A stretch of 22,181 nucleotides of DNA from CAMDBL01 sp964498125. Its GTDB lineage: Bacteria > Pseudomonadota > Alphaproteobacteria > Rhizobiales > Hyphomicrobiaceae. The notes under the pieces were generated by a model that did not search any database, was not told where the DNA came from, and worked only from the letters and a program-made list of their open reading frames with translations. The stretch is taken from the NCBI GenBank assembly GCA_964498125.1, contig CAZCGE010000130.1:1-22181 (forward strand), written 5' to 3'. Position numbers and translations under genes: made by a program. This document shows, piece after piece, positions 1-8,008 of this stretch (position 1 is its first letter; the number at the start of each line of letters is the position of its first letter).

Positions 1-446
1 CCGACGGTTGGCTGAATTCTGAGCGCTCTGAGACCGACCTCTTGACGGGCCTGATGGTCAGCAACGGGTCATTCACGACTGGACCCCATAGTCGGCTTTC
101 AGGCTACTGCGGCCATCAGACCGTGGCTAGTCGGTTGACCCATCGGTTGACCCGGAGGCAGTCGCTCGCGACACAGGTCCAGGCTGCGTCATAATGGCGC
201 ATCTTTTGTGGCGACGGCCGGATTGATCCGATACCTGCCGCAGGGCGCTCGTCGCGATGGGCCAATAAGCAGTCGAACCAAAAAGCAATTTTGCCACGCG
301 GGTTGACGAAGATTCCGCAGACGAATACGCGCCGAAGTGGAATTACGCTCGCAGTCTCGGCGGCGCTATCGACAAAACGGGCGTGGAAGCCGTCCAACCG
401 ATCCTCGGCCAGCTGGCGCCGGGAGAAAAACATCCACTGCTGATCG
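1..446. other. stretch without a supported gene
   Basis: Open frames run through this stretch on both strands (one of 146 codons on the minus strand, covering 116-556), but none has a ribosome binding site or a product I recognise. The minus-strand frame also overlaps the better-looking ORF at 447-806. A short direct repeat (TCGGTTGACCC, near 131-141 and 145-155) is the only structure I see. It may be decayed accessory DNA. Confidence 0.4.
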
Positions 447-806
447 TTATCGACCTGCGTTGCGTTCAGCCTCAACCAGTCGCCATACCGGCCGCATAGA
501 TCTGGTGGTCGATTGCCCCTTAATGTTTGCGTAACTATAGGCCATTGAGTTGTCACTCAATAGTCGCACGACATATCTGGCTGAGTGAGACTTATCTTCG
601 AACTGAATTGCGTCGCCATCGATGCGGCCGTCGATCGCTAACGAGCCTGGTGGGCCTTGATCGAAGCTCGTCTCATCAGCAGGCCCGTAGAGATAAATTC
701 CACTTACCCGCCCATCGCCTTGAACTCCTGTTACTAAGACCATAATTCGGCGCCCCTTGCCGTTCAGACCGGTTTCGTCGACCCAAACGGCTAGGCCCTC
801 TTGCAC
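447..806 (-). CDS. orphan hypothetical ORF, possibly a 5'-truncated gene fragment
   Basis: The frame encodes about 119 aa from a possible GTG start. Its composition looks like real protein: a central stretch with GIYLYGP, PPGSLAIDG and SARYVVRLLSDNS, then YSYANIKG and a conserved-looking WRLVEAER tail, as in a small beta-rich domain. I do not recognise the family. No Shine-Dalgarno sequence precedes the GTG. The frame is continuous with the 985-aa surface protein upstream: only that gene's TGA (822-824) and five codons separate them. Three readings are possible: the surviving 3' end of another gene joined here by recombination, a C-terminal domain cut off by a nonsense mutation, or a separate small gene. 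The first seems most likely, because the upstream protein has a complete-looking C-terminus. Confidence 0.4.
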   Translation of the reverse strand: MQEGLAVWVDETGLNGKGRRIMVLVTGVQGDGRVSGIYLYGPADETSFDQGPPGSLAIDGRIDGDAIQFEDKSHSARYVVRLLSDNSMAYSYANIKGQSTTRSMRPVWRLVEAERNAGR

Positions 807-821
807 CAGCGTGCTGCCCGC

Positions 822-3779
822 TCAGATAATCTGATCGCCGTCGTTGGCATATTGGATGCCGAAAACGATGCCAGTGTTGTTGTAGCCGTCGAGCTGGGTG
901 TGCAGCACGCTCGCGGCGTGATCAACAGAAGCTCCGTTGAAAGGTGACGCGATTGGAGATGTGTATGGATTCGACCACTTGACCGCATCGCTGGTTGGGA
1001 CTTTGCCCGCGCTGAGTTCCGAGACCGACAACGTATGATCGTTGTTGGTGGTGAGGTCCAGCCACTTCACCGCGTCGTCCAGCAGATGCTGAGGATCGAC
1101 GGTCGACTCGACGTCATCCGTGCCGGGGTTGCCGGCACGGAAGTTGAGCTCGGTCGCCACCGCGTCGCGGGCCAGCATCCAGCGGCCGTCCTGCTGCTGC
1201 TTCTGCGAGGCGTTGATGAATGACTGCGCGTCCTTCAGCGAGATCTGGATCTCGCCAGCCTCGAGCGTGTTGTCGTGATCGCCGCCGAGAATGAGGAACG
1301 TGGAGGCGGCGGGGCCGATCGGCGCCAACTCGTGATCGGGGAAGGATGGACCGGTCTTGCTGAATCCCTCCTTGCCGTCCCAGTACTGCAGGCCGAGGTT
1401 GCTCCAGAAGCCCGGCGTGCGCACGCCGGGGCCGTCGAAGCTCTCGACGGTAGCGGTGTCGTTTGCGCCGACCACATTGTCCTCATCGTCCATTGCGGTG
1501 ACGGTTGCCAGGTTGGTCAGTACGTCGTGGTTTGGCGCCAGTGTGATCGTCGTGTCGACATCGAAGATCCAGGTTTCGCCAGTTTCGAAGATCAGGTCGC
1601 CATCATCTCCACTGGTGGGTGTGGTCAAATCGAGGAACATCAGGTCGACCTTGTCGTCGATCAGCGACACGATCGTCAGCGGATCGGTCGATACGCTGTC
1701 ATTCGTGAGGGCGTAGCGATAGGTCACCTCACGCGTGCCAGCGCCGACGGTCTCGCTGTCGTTGAACACGTTATCGCCATTGGCATCCACGGTTTTGACG
1801 ATGGAGATGGCGGGGGCGAGGTTCTCGACGCTGACGACATGATCGTCGGTGTCGCCGGCCGAGGTGTTCTCGTCGTCGTGCGCCGCCACCGTGACGACGT
1901 TGGTGTGCGTCGTGCCGGCGTTCTGCAGAATGACCGGGCTGGTGAAGGAGAACGTGAAGTCATCACCCGGAGCAAGCACGATCGCGGCCGCAAGCTCGTT
2001 GCCTGGGATCGCCTGATAGGCGGTGAGCGCCGCTCCGGTCAGATCGCCGAACTTGTCATCGACGATGCTGTCGATGGTCAGCGGATCGGTCGAGGCATTC
2101 AGCGCTGACGCCGTGATCGTGAAGGTGTAGGTCGCGGTATCGCCACCCTCGTTGATGGTCGCCGAACCGGACTTGTCGATGGTCACCGTCGGCGTGCCAT
2201 CCCCACCGCCGCCCCCACCACCTCCGCCACCTCCACCCCCGGTGACCACCAGCACATCCGCAGAGGCGGTGCCGCCGACGTTCTGTGCCGTCGTCACAGT
2301 TGCGGTATTGTGGATGCTGAGATTGCCGCTGTTCCCCTGTTCGCGGGTGACGTCGGCCGCCTGCACATCGTAACCAAGCGTGTACGTCCAGATCTCGCCC
2401 ACGTCGAGCGTGCCGTCGCCATGGGTGCCGGCGCCAGTGTCCACGTGGCCGGTCAGGATAGTGACCGTGTAGCCCTCGATCGTGTCCGTCACATTGACAC
2501 CAGTGAGATCGACGTTGCCGTCGTTGGTCAGCGTGATGGTGTATGTGACATTTTCGTTCGCATTGTCGATTGCGCCGATGGTAACAGAATCGGCCGATAT
2601 CTGCGCCGTCTTGGTGATCGTGATTGCGGGATTCGTGGCCGCGACGGACCATTCCTCGTACGTGCCGTCCTGACTGAACGTCAGGCCCTGATAGCCAAAG
2701 GCCGAATAGAGCAGAATCTGGGAATCCGGCGTCGCCCCCGCCTCCGTGAAGTTAGATAGCGGAATGAGCACGCGGTAATTGGCCTGCCCATTCCCGCCGC
2801 CCAGGTCCTTAAGCGCGATCCATCTGTCGGCGCCGGTGTCCATATCGTACACCAGCGTTCCACCAGTAACTCCAGAGCTCGCGGTGCCATCCTGCTGCAG
2901 CGGGCGGTCCATACTCGTCACGGCCGCGAGCCCTGAGCCGCCAACATAGACTTGCAGCGAATCCAAGGACAGAAGTTCCGTCGACCCCTGTTCGCCGATA
3001 TCCAGCCGAAATTCCCGATACTGCGTTCCATTAACGGTTACGACAGGTACGTCGCGCAGCAGGAGGGAGTGCGTGAATGTCGCGGTGTCGATATCGTCAA
3101 GCGGTGCTTTGCTGGGGCTGCCGCTTCTTCCGTCGGTGTTGAATCCTTCTTCGGTAATCGTCAAGCCGTCGGTGTCTCGTTGGCCGCCGGAAATGCGCAC
3201 GAACGCGTTAACCACGCCGCTGCCGCTACCCGAGGTTGACACCTCCTCAAATCGAGCCCCATTTATGGTGCCCGACGAAGCCACCGTGGTGAGGTCAAGG
3301 GCTGTGGGGTTGGGGTTCGGGTTTGGCGCCGCCGGCTGCGCATCCGTAAACCCCACCGTCGCCACCGCGCCGCTTTCATCGCTCGCGCTCAGCACGAACG
3401 CCTGGTTGGCCGCGTCCTGATTGACGTACCAGCTCGTCACGACCGTGCCGTTGACGATGAGGTCGAGGTCGCCGGCGCCGCCGTCGGTGATGGTCCAGGC
3501 GTCCATGCCGAGCAGATCGTTGGCCTGCGTGTCGTCGGCCGTGCCGAAAATACCGTCGGCGCCGGCGTAGAGGTGATCGACATCGAACGTCACCGTGCCG
3601 CCGACCTCGACGTTCTCCGCCGTGAAGATGGCGGTGGAACCCGGCGCATAGTCCGGCAGGTCGGTGCCGACAACGAGAGCGGCGGCGATGGCCTGCACCA
3701 GCTCGGAGTCGTCGGTCGCGGGTTCGTCGGCCAGCAGCGCCTCGTCGATGGGGGTGTTGGGATCGTCAATGGTCGGCAT
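822..3779 (-). CDS. large repetitive surface/secreted protein with DUF11-like repeats
   Basis: A 985-aa acidic, Thr/Gly/Asp-rich protein with hardly any Cys, typical of bacterial exoproteins. The start was chosen because GGAGG lies 7 nt before the ATG at 3779; the frame opens 23 codons further up, without such a site. No N-terminal hydrophobic signal peptide is visible, so type I secretion is possible but unproven. By approximate residue: an acidic N-terminus; a domain with a DYAPGSTA motif (about 60-150); a Gly/Ser-rich beta region (160-380); three DUF11-like beta-sandwich repeats (about 381-510, 527-650 and 654-785), each opening with an ITITK, VTIDK or ISIVK strand; a run of 13 Gly between repeats 1 and 2 (514-526); and a C-terminal domain from RTPGFW (about 786) with Asp-rich, possibly calcium-binding loops (DHDNTLEAGE, TNNDHTLSVSE). 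Adhesion or cell-surface structure is the likely role, inferred from domain type only. Confidence 0.85.
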   Translation of the reverse strand: MPTIDDPNTPIDEALLADEPATDDSELVQAIAAALVVGTDLPDYAPGSTAIFTAENVEVGGTVTFDVDHLYAGADGIFGTADDTQANDLLGMDAWTITDGGAGDLDLIVNGTVVTSWYVNQDAANQAFVLSASDESGAVATVGFTDAQPAAPNPNPNPTALDLTTVASSGTINGARFEEVSTSGSGSGVVNAFVRISGGQRDTDGLTITEEGFNTDGRSGSPSKAPLDDIDTATFTHSLLLRDVPVVTVNGTQYREFRLDIGEQGSTELLSLDSLQVYVGGSGLAAVTSMDRPLQQDGTASSGVTGGTLVYDMDTGADRWIALKDLGGGNGQANYRVLIPLSNFTEAGATPDSQILLYSAFGYQGLTFSQDGTYEEWSVAATNPAITITKTAQISADSVTIGAIDNANENVTYTITLTNDGNVDLTGVNVTDTIEGYTVTILTGHVDTGAGTHGDGTLDVGEIWTYTLGYDVQAADVTREQGNSGNLSIHNTATVTTAQNVGGTASADVLVVTGGGGGGGGGGGGGDGTPTVTIDKSGSATINEGGDTATYTFTITASALNASTDPLTIDSIVDDKFGDLTGAALTAYQAIPGNELAAAIVLAPGDDFTFSFTSPVILQNAGTTHTNVVTVAAHDDENTSAGDTDDHVVSVENLAPAISIVKTVDANGDNVFNDSETVGAGTREVTYRYALTNDSVSTDPLTIVSLIDDKVDLMFLDLTTPTSGDDGDLIFETGETWIFDVDTTITLAPNHDVLTNLATVTAMDDEDNVVGANDTATVESFDGPGVRTPGFWSNLGLQYWDGKEGFSKTGPSFPDHELAPIGPAASTFLILGGDHDNTLEAGEIQISLKDAQSFINASQKQQQDGRWMLARDAVATELNFRAGNPGTDDVESTVDPQHLLDDAVKWLDLTTNNDHTLSVSELSAGKVPTSDAVKWSNPYTSPIASPFNGASVDHAASVLHTQLDGYNNTGIVFGIQYANDGDQII

Positions 3780-3855
3780 TGTAAATCCTCCAAGTCGGAA
3801 TTTCGCGGTTGATGATAGGGCGCGCGCCGGCCTCGCCGGTGCGATCAAATTTCAT
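3766..3855 (-). CDS. 29-codon leader ORF overlapping the surface-protein start
   Basis: An ATG at 3855 has GGAGG 4 nt upstream and opens a frame of 29 codons (begins MKFDRTGEAG, ends IYNADH) that stops at TGA 3766-3768, just inside the surface-protein gene in another frame. The overlap is 14 nt. The Shine-Dalgarno site of the main gene lies inside this ORF, so translating ribosomes would pass over it. This is the layout of translational coupling or a regulatory leader peptide. The peptide resembles nothing I know, and chance cannot be excluded for so short a frame. Confidence 0.4.
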   Translation of the reverse strand: MKFDRTGEAGARPIINREIPTWRIYNADH

Positions 3856-4811
3856 TGTGCCTCCGGCTATTGCCGGCCGGGGCGGTCACTCGGTGCTGGA
3901 TCGGCTAGCCGCCCCTAATGGGCTCGACGTCGCGCTTGGCGCGAGGTCGGTTGCAAAACGAAATGCCGTCGGTGATGGTCACCATAATGCTGGTCTCCCC
4001 GCTGATCGATGATACAAAAAAACGCGTCTGCAGTTTCGTCGCCGTCATTCGGCCAAATGCGCCACGAATCAGCATCTGCCGCCCGCGCGGCATCGCCGTT
4101 GGTTTTGTCGTTGCAACGCGTCCCGCACGCACTCGACTTCAGTCTTGCAATCCTCGAGCCGCACGCAATTCCCAGTCCGCCGGGTGTTCTGTTGCTCGTT
4201 CCGGCTGTTGCGATCAACGTTGCTCCGTGAGCGTGACCTAAATCTTCATCCAACCGCCGCTAAGTCCTGGATCCGGCATCAATAGCATTAACCTCAAATG
4301 CAGAATTAACCCGGATCTTTCACAAACACAAGCAGGAACAGTGACACCTGCAGCTTTACGTGTGGCTGGAGCAACCCTGTGGATAAGTGTGCCGGATCGC
4401 GTGCCTGGTCGCCATGTTCACGCCTCCGCCGGGTGCGCCGATGGGGCCTGCCGCCTGCGCGGCGATGGCCGTGGCCCAGGAAAAACATGCGCCGCGATGC
4501 CGTCAGGCCACATCGCATCAGGGCGCCGCAAGGTAATCTGATTCGGCGCCGCAGGGCTGGCGGCCCGGCCCGGCGCACCTTCCGGTTGCAGGCTTGCCCG
4601 CCCGGCCTGCGTGGACCGGCGGCGAGGCGAATCCGCGCTTCGCGGTCACTTCGCTCTCGCTCGATCGCGCCAAGACGCGCTTTCTCCAAAAGGGTGTCTA
4701 CCTTCGGCGGCGGGCTGGGTCACAATCCACGGACATGACCGTGCCCCAGCCCCGCAAGGTCAACGCTCGGCTGCGGACCAACATGACCACGATGCGGGAG
4801 TCTGTTGCAAC
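3856..4811. other. about 950 bp without a supported gene
   Basis: Several overlapping frames of 60-115 codons exist on both strands around 3905-4250 and 4306-4740, but none has a good ribosome binding site or recognisable content. Base composition is mixed: less GC-rich around 3950-4340, then very GC-rich. A single perfect DnaA-box 9-mer (TGTGGATAA) occurs at 4378-4386. The stretch separates the surface protein from the truncated integrase and is probably the remains of an accessory element. Confidence 0.45.
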
Positions 4812-5408
4812 AATGTCCCCGCACACTTGGCCGACATGGCTCACTTCGCCGTGAACACGGGCTGCAGAGACAGCGAGATCTGCGGCCTCAGGTGGGACTG
4901 GGAGGTGAGGGTGCCGGAGCTTGCCACGTCGGTCTTCATCATCCCGGGACGGAAAGTGAAAAACGGGGAAGAGCGTCTCGTCGCCCTCAATCGGATCGCC
5001 CGCTCGGTGGTCGAGTCCCGGCGAGGCCAGCACGCGTCGCATGTGTTCGCCTACGAGGGCAGACCCGTGCTGCGGATGCTGAACTCCGCCTGGAAGAAGG
5101 CACGCCTGCGGGTCGAGCTACCGCTCGTCAGGGTGCATGACCTCAAGCACACGTTTGGTCGCCGACTGCGGGCTGCCGGCGTGAGCTTCGAGGACCGGCA
5201 GGATCTGCTCGGGCATCGCTCCGGGCGGATCACGACGCACTACTCGGCAGTCGAGCTTTCGCGTCTCATTGAGGCCACGGAGCGCGTCGTCGAGCAGAAC
5301 GGAAAGAGGCCGGAGTTGGTCGTTCTTAGGGGTAAAATAGGAACAGACTCCCGCAAAACTCCCGCAACAGGGGAAGAGGGCATCGGGAGGAAAATCCTAA
5401 CCCTCTGA
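4812..5408 (+). pseudogene. 5'-truncated tyrosine recombinase (phage/island integrase)
   Basis: From about codon NVPAHLADM onward the frame is clearly the catalytic half of a tyrosine recombinase. The first catalytic Arg lies in NTGCRDSEICGLRW, a beta-hairpin Lys probably in KNGEERL, then HDLKHTFGRRL, LLGHRSG, and the tyrosine nucleophile in THYS. The HxLKH form, with Lys where many members have Arg, is seen in related phage integrases. The usual N-terminal arm-binding and core-binding domains (roughly 150-200 residues) are absent; upstream the open frame continues but no longer resembles an integrase. The first in-frame ATG of the conserved part is at 4836. The gene ends 6 bp before the 3' end of tRNA-Thr, so it marks the edge of an integrated element that has lost a working integrase. 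Confidence 0.8.
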
Positions 5409-5414
5409 AATCCT

Positions 5415-5489
5415 TGGTGCCGGCTGAGGGAATTGAACCCCCGACCAACGGTTTACAAAACCGCTGCTCTACCCCTGAGCTAAGCCGGC
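5415..5489 (-). tRNA. tRNA-Thr (anticodon UGU)
   Basis: The minus strand folds into a full cloverleaf: acceptor GCCGGCT paired with AGCCGGC, D arm GCTC/GAGC, anticodon stem GCGGT/ACCGT with loop TTTGTAA, T arm GGGGG-TTCAATT-CCCTC, discriminator A and an encoded CCA at 5415-5417. Loop positions 34-36 read TGT, so the tRNA decodes ACA-type threonine codons. Its 3' end faces the truncated integrase 6 bp away, which makes the T arm and acceptor the likely attB core of the integrated element. Confidence 0.95.
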
Positions 5490-5790
5490 TGACCATGGCA
5501 GGTGGACGCGAGTGGGCGATGGCCTGGGGGGCCATTCTCGATCCGTGGCGCTTTATAGCTGGAAGATCGTGGGCCCGCCAGCGGCCGCGGGCAGATGTGG
5601 ATCGCCGGCCCAGGACATCCCGCCGAAGTAGGTCTGATGTGCAATTCAAGCCGGGCTCGAGGGCTGGACTTCGCCGCCGCCGGCATTAACAGTAGTGTCC
5701 ACCCGATCCGCAAAAGTCGCGCCAAGTCCGGCTGGCATGGGCCACAGGCCAACGCGTGCGGGATCAATCACGGGCGTCAGGGAGGCAACA
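5490..5790. other. intergenic between tRNA-Thr and the Gfo/Idh gene
   Basis: This 301-bp gap lies between the divergent tRNA-Thr and oxidoreductase genes and should hold both promoters. A TATAAA on the minus strand (5552-5557), about 62 bp upstream of the tRNA 5' end, is a possible -10 element, but I see no convincing -35 partner. Frames crossing the gap look like shadows of the tRNA and the downstream gene. Confidence 0.4.
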
Positions 5791-6918
5791 ATGGCGAAGA
5801 AACCCATCGGGCTGGCGATCGTCGGCTGCGGCGTCATCGGCCGCATGCGCGGCACCATCGCCCGCGACTATCCCGGCATCGGCTGGATCGGCCTCTCCGA
5901 CATGAACGAGAAGGTCGGCAACAAGCTGAAAGACGACATCAAGGCCGACTACTTCACCACCGATTTCCGCGAGCTGATCAACCGGCCCGAGGTCGATGCG
6001 CTGATCGTCGCCACCTCGACCTGGGCGCATGTCGAGCCGACATTGCTCGGCTGCGCCAAGGGCATCCCGATGCTGATCGAGAAGCCGCTCGCCACCGATG
6101 CGCGCCAATCCTTCGAGGTGCTGGGCGCCATCAGACAAGCGAAAGTCGACGCCTGCGTCGGCTACACGCAGCGCTTCCGCCGCCGCTTCCTTGTCGTCAA
6201 AGCCCGCGTCGACTCCGGCCAGATCGGCGAACTCACCTGCCTCGTCACGCGCGCCTTCATGAACCGCATGGCGCCGCTCGGCGAGGTGCGCCTGACCCAG
6301 GACCGCCGCCACCTGACGCCGATGGTGGTGTCGGGCACGCACAGCCTCGACATGTGCCGCTGGATCATGGGGCCGAAGATCAAGCCGGTGTCGATCTATG
6401 CCAGGAGCCAGGACAAGGTGATGGCCGAGCACGGCACCAAGGATGCCACTTTCGGTATCTTCCAGCTCGACAACGGCGCCATCTGGTCGATGAACATCTG
6501 CTGGGCGCTGCCCAAGGTGTGGCCCGGCGCGGTCTATGGCCTGGAAATCGGCATCGTCGGCACCAAGGGCGTGATCGACATCGAGGACACGCATCGCGAC
6601 CTGGTGATCGCCAGCGAGAACAACCAGGGCCCAGCCTACCGCCCCGAGGGTCACACCGAGGAGACCGTGCGCCAGGTCGAGTTCCTGACCAGCTTCCCGC
6701 CAGGTGACGTCTACGACGGCGAGCTGTGGGGCCCGCTGCGCGAGGAGACCTGGAACTGGTACCAGCGCATCTACATGGGCAAGAAAACGCCGCACGCCAC
6801 GGCCGAGGAGGCGCACGACAACCTGATGCTGACGATGGCGATGGACCTCTCCGCCAAGACCGGCAAGGAGATCAAACTGCCGATCTCGCCCGAAGAGCTG
6901 ATGGCGGGGTTGAGCTAG
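5791..6918 (+). CDS. Gfo/Idh/MocA family oxidoreductase
   Basis: A 375-aa NAD(P)-dependent oxidoreductase of the Gfo/Idh/MocA superfamily, of normal length. The Rossmann nucleotide-binding motif is GCGVIG at residues 12-17, the family EKP motif lies at 97-99 (IEKPLA), GYTQRF follows at about 124-129, and the GTHSLD segment (182-187) supplies the usual active-site His/Asp region. The start at 5791 was preferred because GGAGG sits 6 nt upstream; the frame opens about 32 codons earlier at a GTG without such a site. Members act on sugars, inositols or related polyols, but substrate cannot be read from sequence. It is followed 33 bp later by an aldo/keto reductase on the same strand, so the two may be co-transcribed. 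Confidence 0.88.
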   Translation: MAKKPIGLAIVGCGVIGRMRGTIARDYPGIGWIGLSDMNEKVGNKLKDDIKADYFTTDFRELINRPEVDALIVATSTWAHVEPTLLGCAKGIPMLIEKPLATDARQSFEVLGAIRQAKVDACVGYTQRFRRRFLVVKARVDSGQIGELTCLVTRAFMNRMAPLGEVRLTQDRRHLTPMVVSGTHSLDMCRWIMGPKIKPVSIYARSQDKVMAEHGTKDATFGIFQLDNGAIWSMNICWALPKVWPGAVYGLEIGIVGTKGVIDIEDTHRDLVIASENNQGPAYRPEGHTEETVRQVEFLTSFPPGDVYDGELWGPLREETWNWYQRIYMGKKTPHATAEEAHDNLMLTMAMDLSAKTGKEIKLPISPEELMAGLS

Positions 6919-6951
6919 CAGCGCCGGTCAACCGGATGCTATTATTGGCCC

Positions 6952-7890
6952 ATGACAGGCCATCACCCGAACCGCAGAGCCGTGCTCGCCTGGCCCATCG
7001 TGGCCACGGCGGCGCTCGCCCTCCCGTTCGGTTCGAGCCACGAGCCAGCCCATGCGAGTAGCCCCATGCTGAAACGCAAGATCCCCTCCAGCGGCGAGGA
7101 ATTGCCGGTTGTCGGCGTCGGCACCTGGCAGACCTTCGACATCGGCAACGACCGCGCCGAGCTCGAGAGCCGCAAGGAGGTGCTGCGTGTGCTGTTCGAA
7201 GCCGGCGGCAGCGTCATCGATTCCTCACCCATGTACGGCCGCGCCGAAGCCGTGACCGGCACACTGCTCGCCGAAATGAAGGCGCGCGACAAGGCCTTCC
7301 TCGCCACCAAGGTGTGGACCTCGGGTGAGCGGGCGGGCATCCAGCAGATGGAGGCGTCCGCGAGCAAACTGCAGACCAAGGTCATCGACCTGATGCAGAT
7401 CCACAACCTGGTCGACTGGCGCACGCACCTGAAGACGCTGCGCGCCTGGAAGGAGCAGGGTAAATTCCGCGGCATCGGCATCACGCACTATACGGTGCCG
7501 GCGCTCGAGGATCTGGCCGGCATCATCCGCGCCGAGAAACTCGATTTCGTGCAGCTCGGCTATTCGATCGGCGTGCGCGCGCCCGAGCACAAACTGCTGC
7601 CGCTCTGTGCGGAAAAAGGCGTCGCCGTCATCGCCAACCAGCCTTTCGACAGCGGCCAGCACTTTTCGCGGGCGCGCGGCAAGCCGCTGCCGGGTTGGGC
7701 CGCGGACATTGATGCGACGACGTGGGGGCAGGTGTTCCTGAAATACCTGCTCGGCCACCCGGCCGTGACCTGCGTCATCCCCGGCACCGCCAAGCCCGAG
7801 CATATGCGCGACAATGTCGCCGCCGGCATGGGACGGCTGCCCGACGCGACCCTGCGCAAACGCATGGCGGCGGATTGGGATAAGATTTGA
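6952..7890 (+). CDS. aldo/keto reductase with Tat-type signal peptide
   Basis: A 312-aa aldo/keto reductase. The complete catalytic tetrad is visible as Asp90 and Tyr95 (DSSPMYG), Lys120 (LATKVW) and His151 (MQIHNL). The C-terminal half carries the NADPH-binding part (ANQPFDSG, CVIPGTAKPEH). The N-terminus has twin arginines (NRRAVLA, R8-R9), a hydrophobic stretch of about 15 residues and an Ala-His-Ala near 34-36 fitting signal-peptidase cleavage, so Tat export to the periplasm is likely; folded cofactor-containing enzymes commonly use this route. No strong ribosome binding site precedes the ATG at 6952, but starting later would remove the export signal. It lies between the Gfo/Idh gene and hmgA on the same strand. 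Substrate unknown. Confidence 0.87.
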   Translation: MTGHHPNRRAVLAWPIVATAALALPFGSSHEPAHASSPMLKRKIPSSGEELPVVGVGTWQTFDIGNDRAELESRKEVLRVLFEAGGSVIDSSPMYGRAEAVTGTLLAEMKARDKAFLATKVWTSGERAGIQQMEASASKLQTKVIDLMQIHNLVDWRTHLKTLRAWKEQGKFRGIGITHYTVPALEDLAGIIRAEKLDFVQLGYSIGVRAPEHKLLPLCAEKGVAVIANQPFDSGQHFSRARGKPLPGWAADIDATTWGQVFLKYLLGHPAVTCVIPGTAKPEHMRDNVAAGMGRLPDATLRKRMAADWDKI

Positions 7891-7897
7891 GGCAGTG

Positions 7898-7991
7898 GGG
7901 AATAGGGAGTGGGGAACAGGGAATAGCAAGCCTCCTACTCCCTATTCCCTATTCCCTATTCCCTACTCCCTACTCCCTACTCCCTACTGCC
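7898..7991. repeat. inverted array of 7-bp repeats (TAYTCCC)
   Basis: Eight direct heptamers lie at 7936-7991 (TACTCCC or TATTCCC, the last one TACTGCC). Four heptamers of the complementary form (GGGAATA, GGGAGTG, GGGAACA, GGGAATA) lie at 7898-7925, separated by 10 nt. The two arrays can pair into a long imperfect hairpin in the gap between the aldo/keto reductase stop and the hmgA start, ending 17 bp before the hmgA ATG. Similar CCCTATTCCCTA-type intergenic repeats are familiar from several alphaproteobacterial genomes. Confidence 0.85.
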
Positions 7992-8008
7992 TGCAACGGA
8001 GTTGCACC

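Noticed and set aside
116..556. 146-codon minus-strand frame
   Set aside because: Overlaps the more protein-like ORF at 447-806, lacks a ribosome binding site, and shows no recognisable domain.
1275..2108. 277-codon plus-strand frame inside the surface-protein gene
   Set aside because: Antisense shadow of a GC-rich gene; no ribosome binding site or recognisable domains.
4270..4340. Segment around TTAACCCGGATCTTTCAC reminiscent of an insertion-sequence end
   Set aside because: No transposase and no matching inverted copy found in the window, so an IS cannot be supported.
4378..4386. Perfect DnaA-box 9-mer TGTGGATAA
   Set aside because: A single site without a cluster, AT-rich unwinding region or replication genes is expected by chance; not an origin.
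5326..5649. Minus-strand frame with SGVEQRFCKPLVGGSIPSAGT
   Set aside because: This peptide is the translation of the tRNA-Thr gene itself, a common false ORF.
5595..6707. 370-codon plus-strand frame across the Gfo/Idh gene
   Set aside because: Out-of-frame Arg/His/Pro-rich shadow; the Gfo/Idh frame carries all the family motifs.
7814..8008. 65-codon N-terminal extension of hmgA
   Set aside because: It overlaps the end of the aldo/keto reductase and translates the heptamer array; hmgA has a ribosome binding site and the family-consistent start at 8009.
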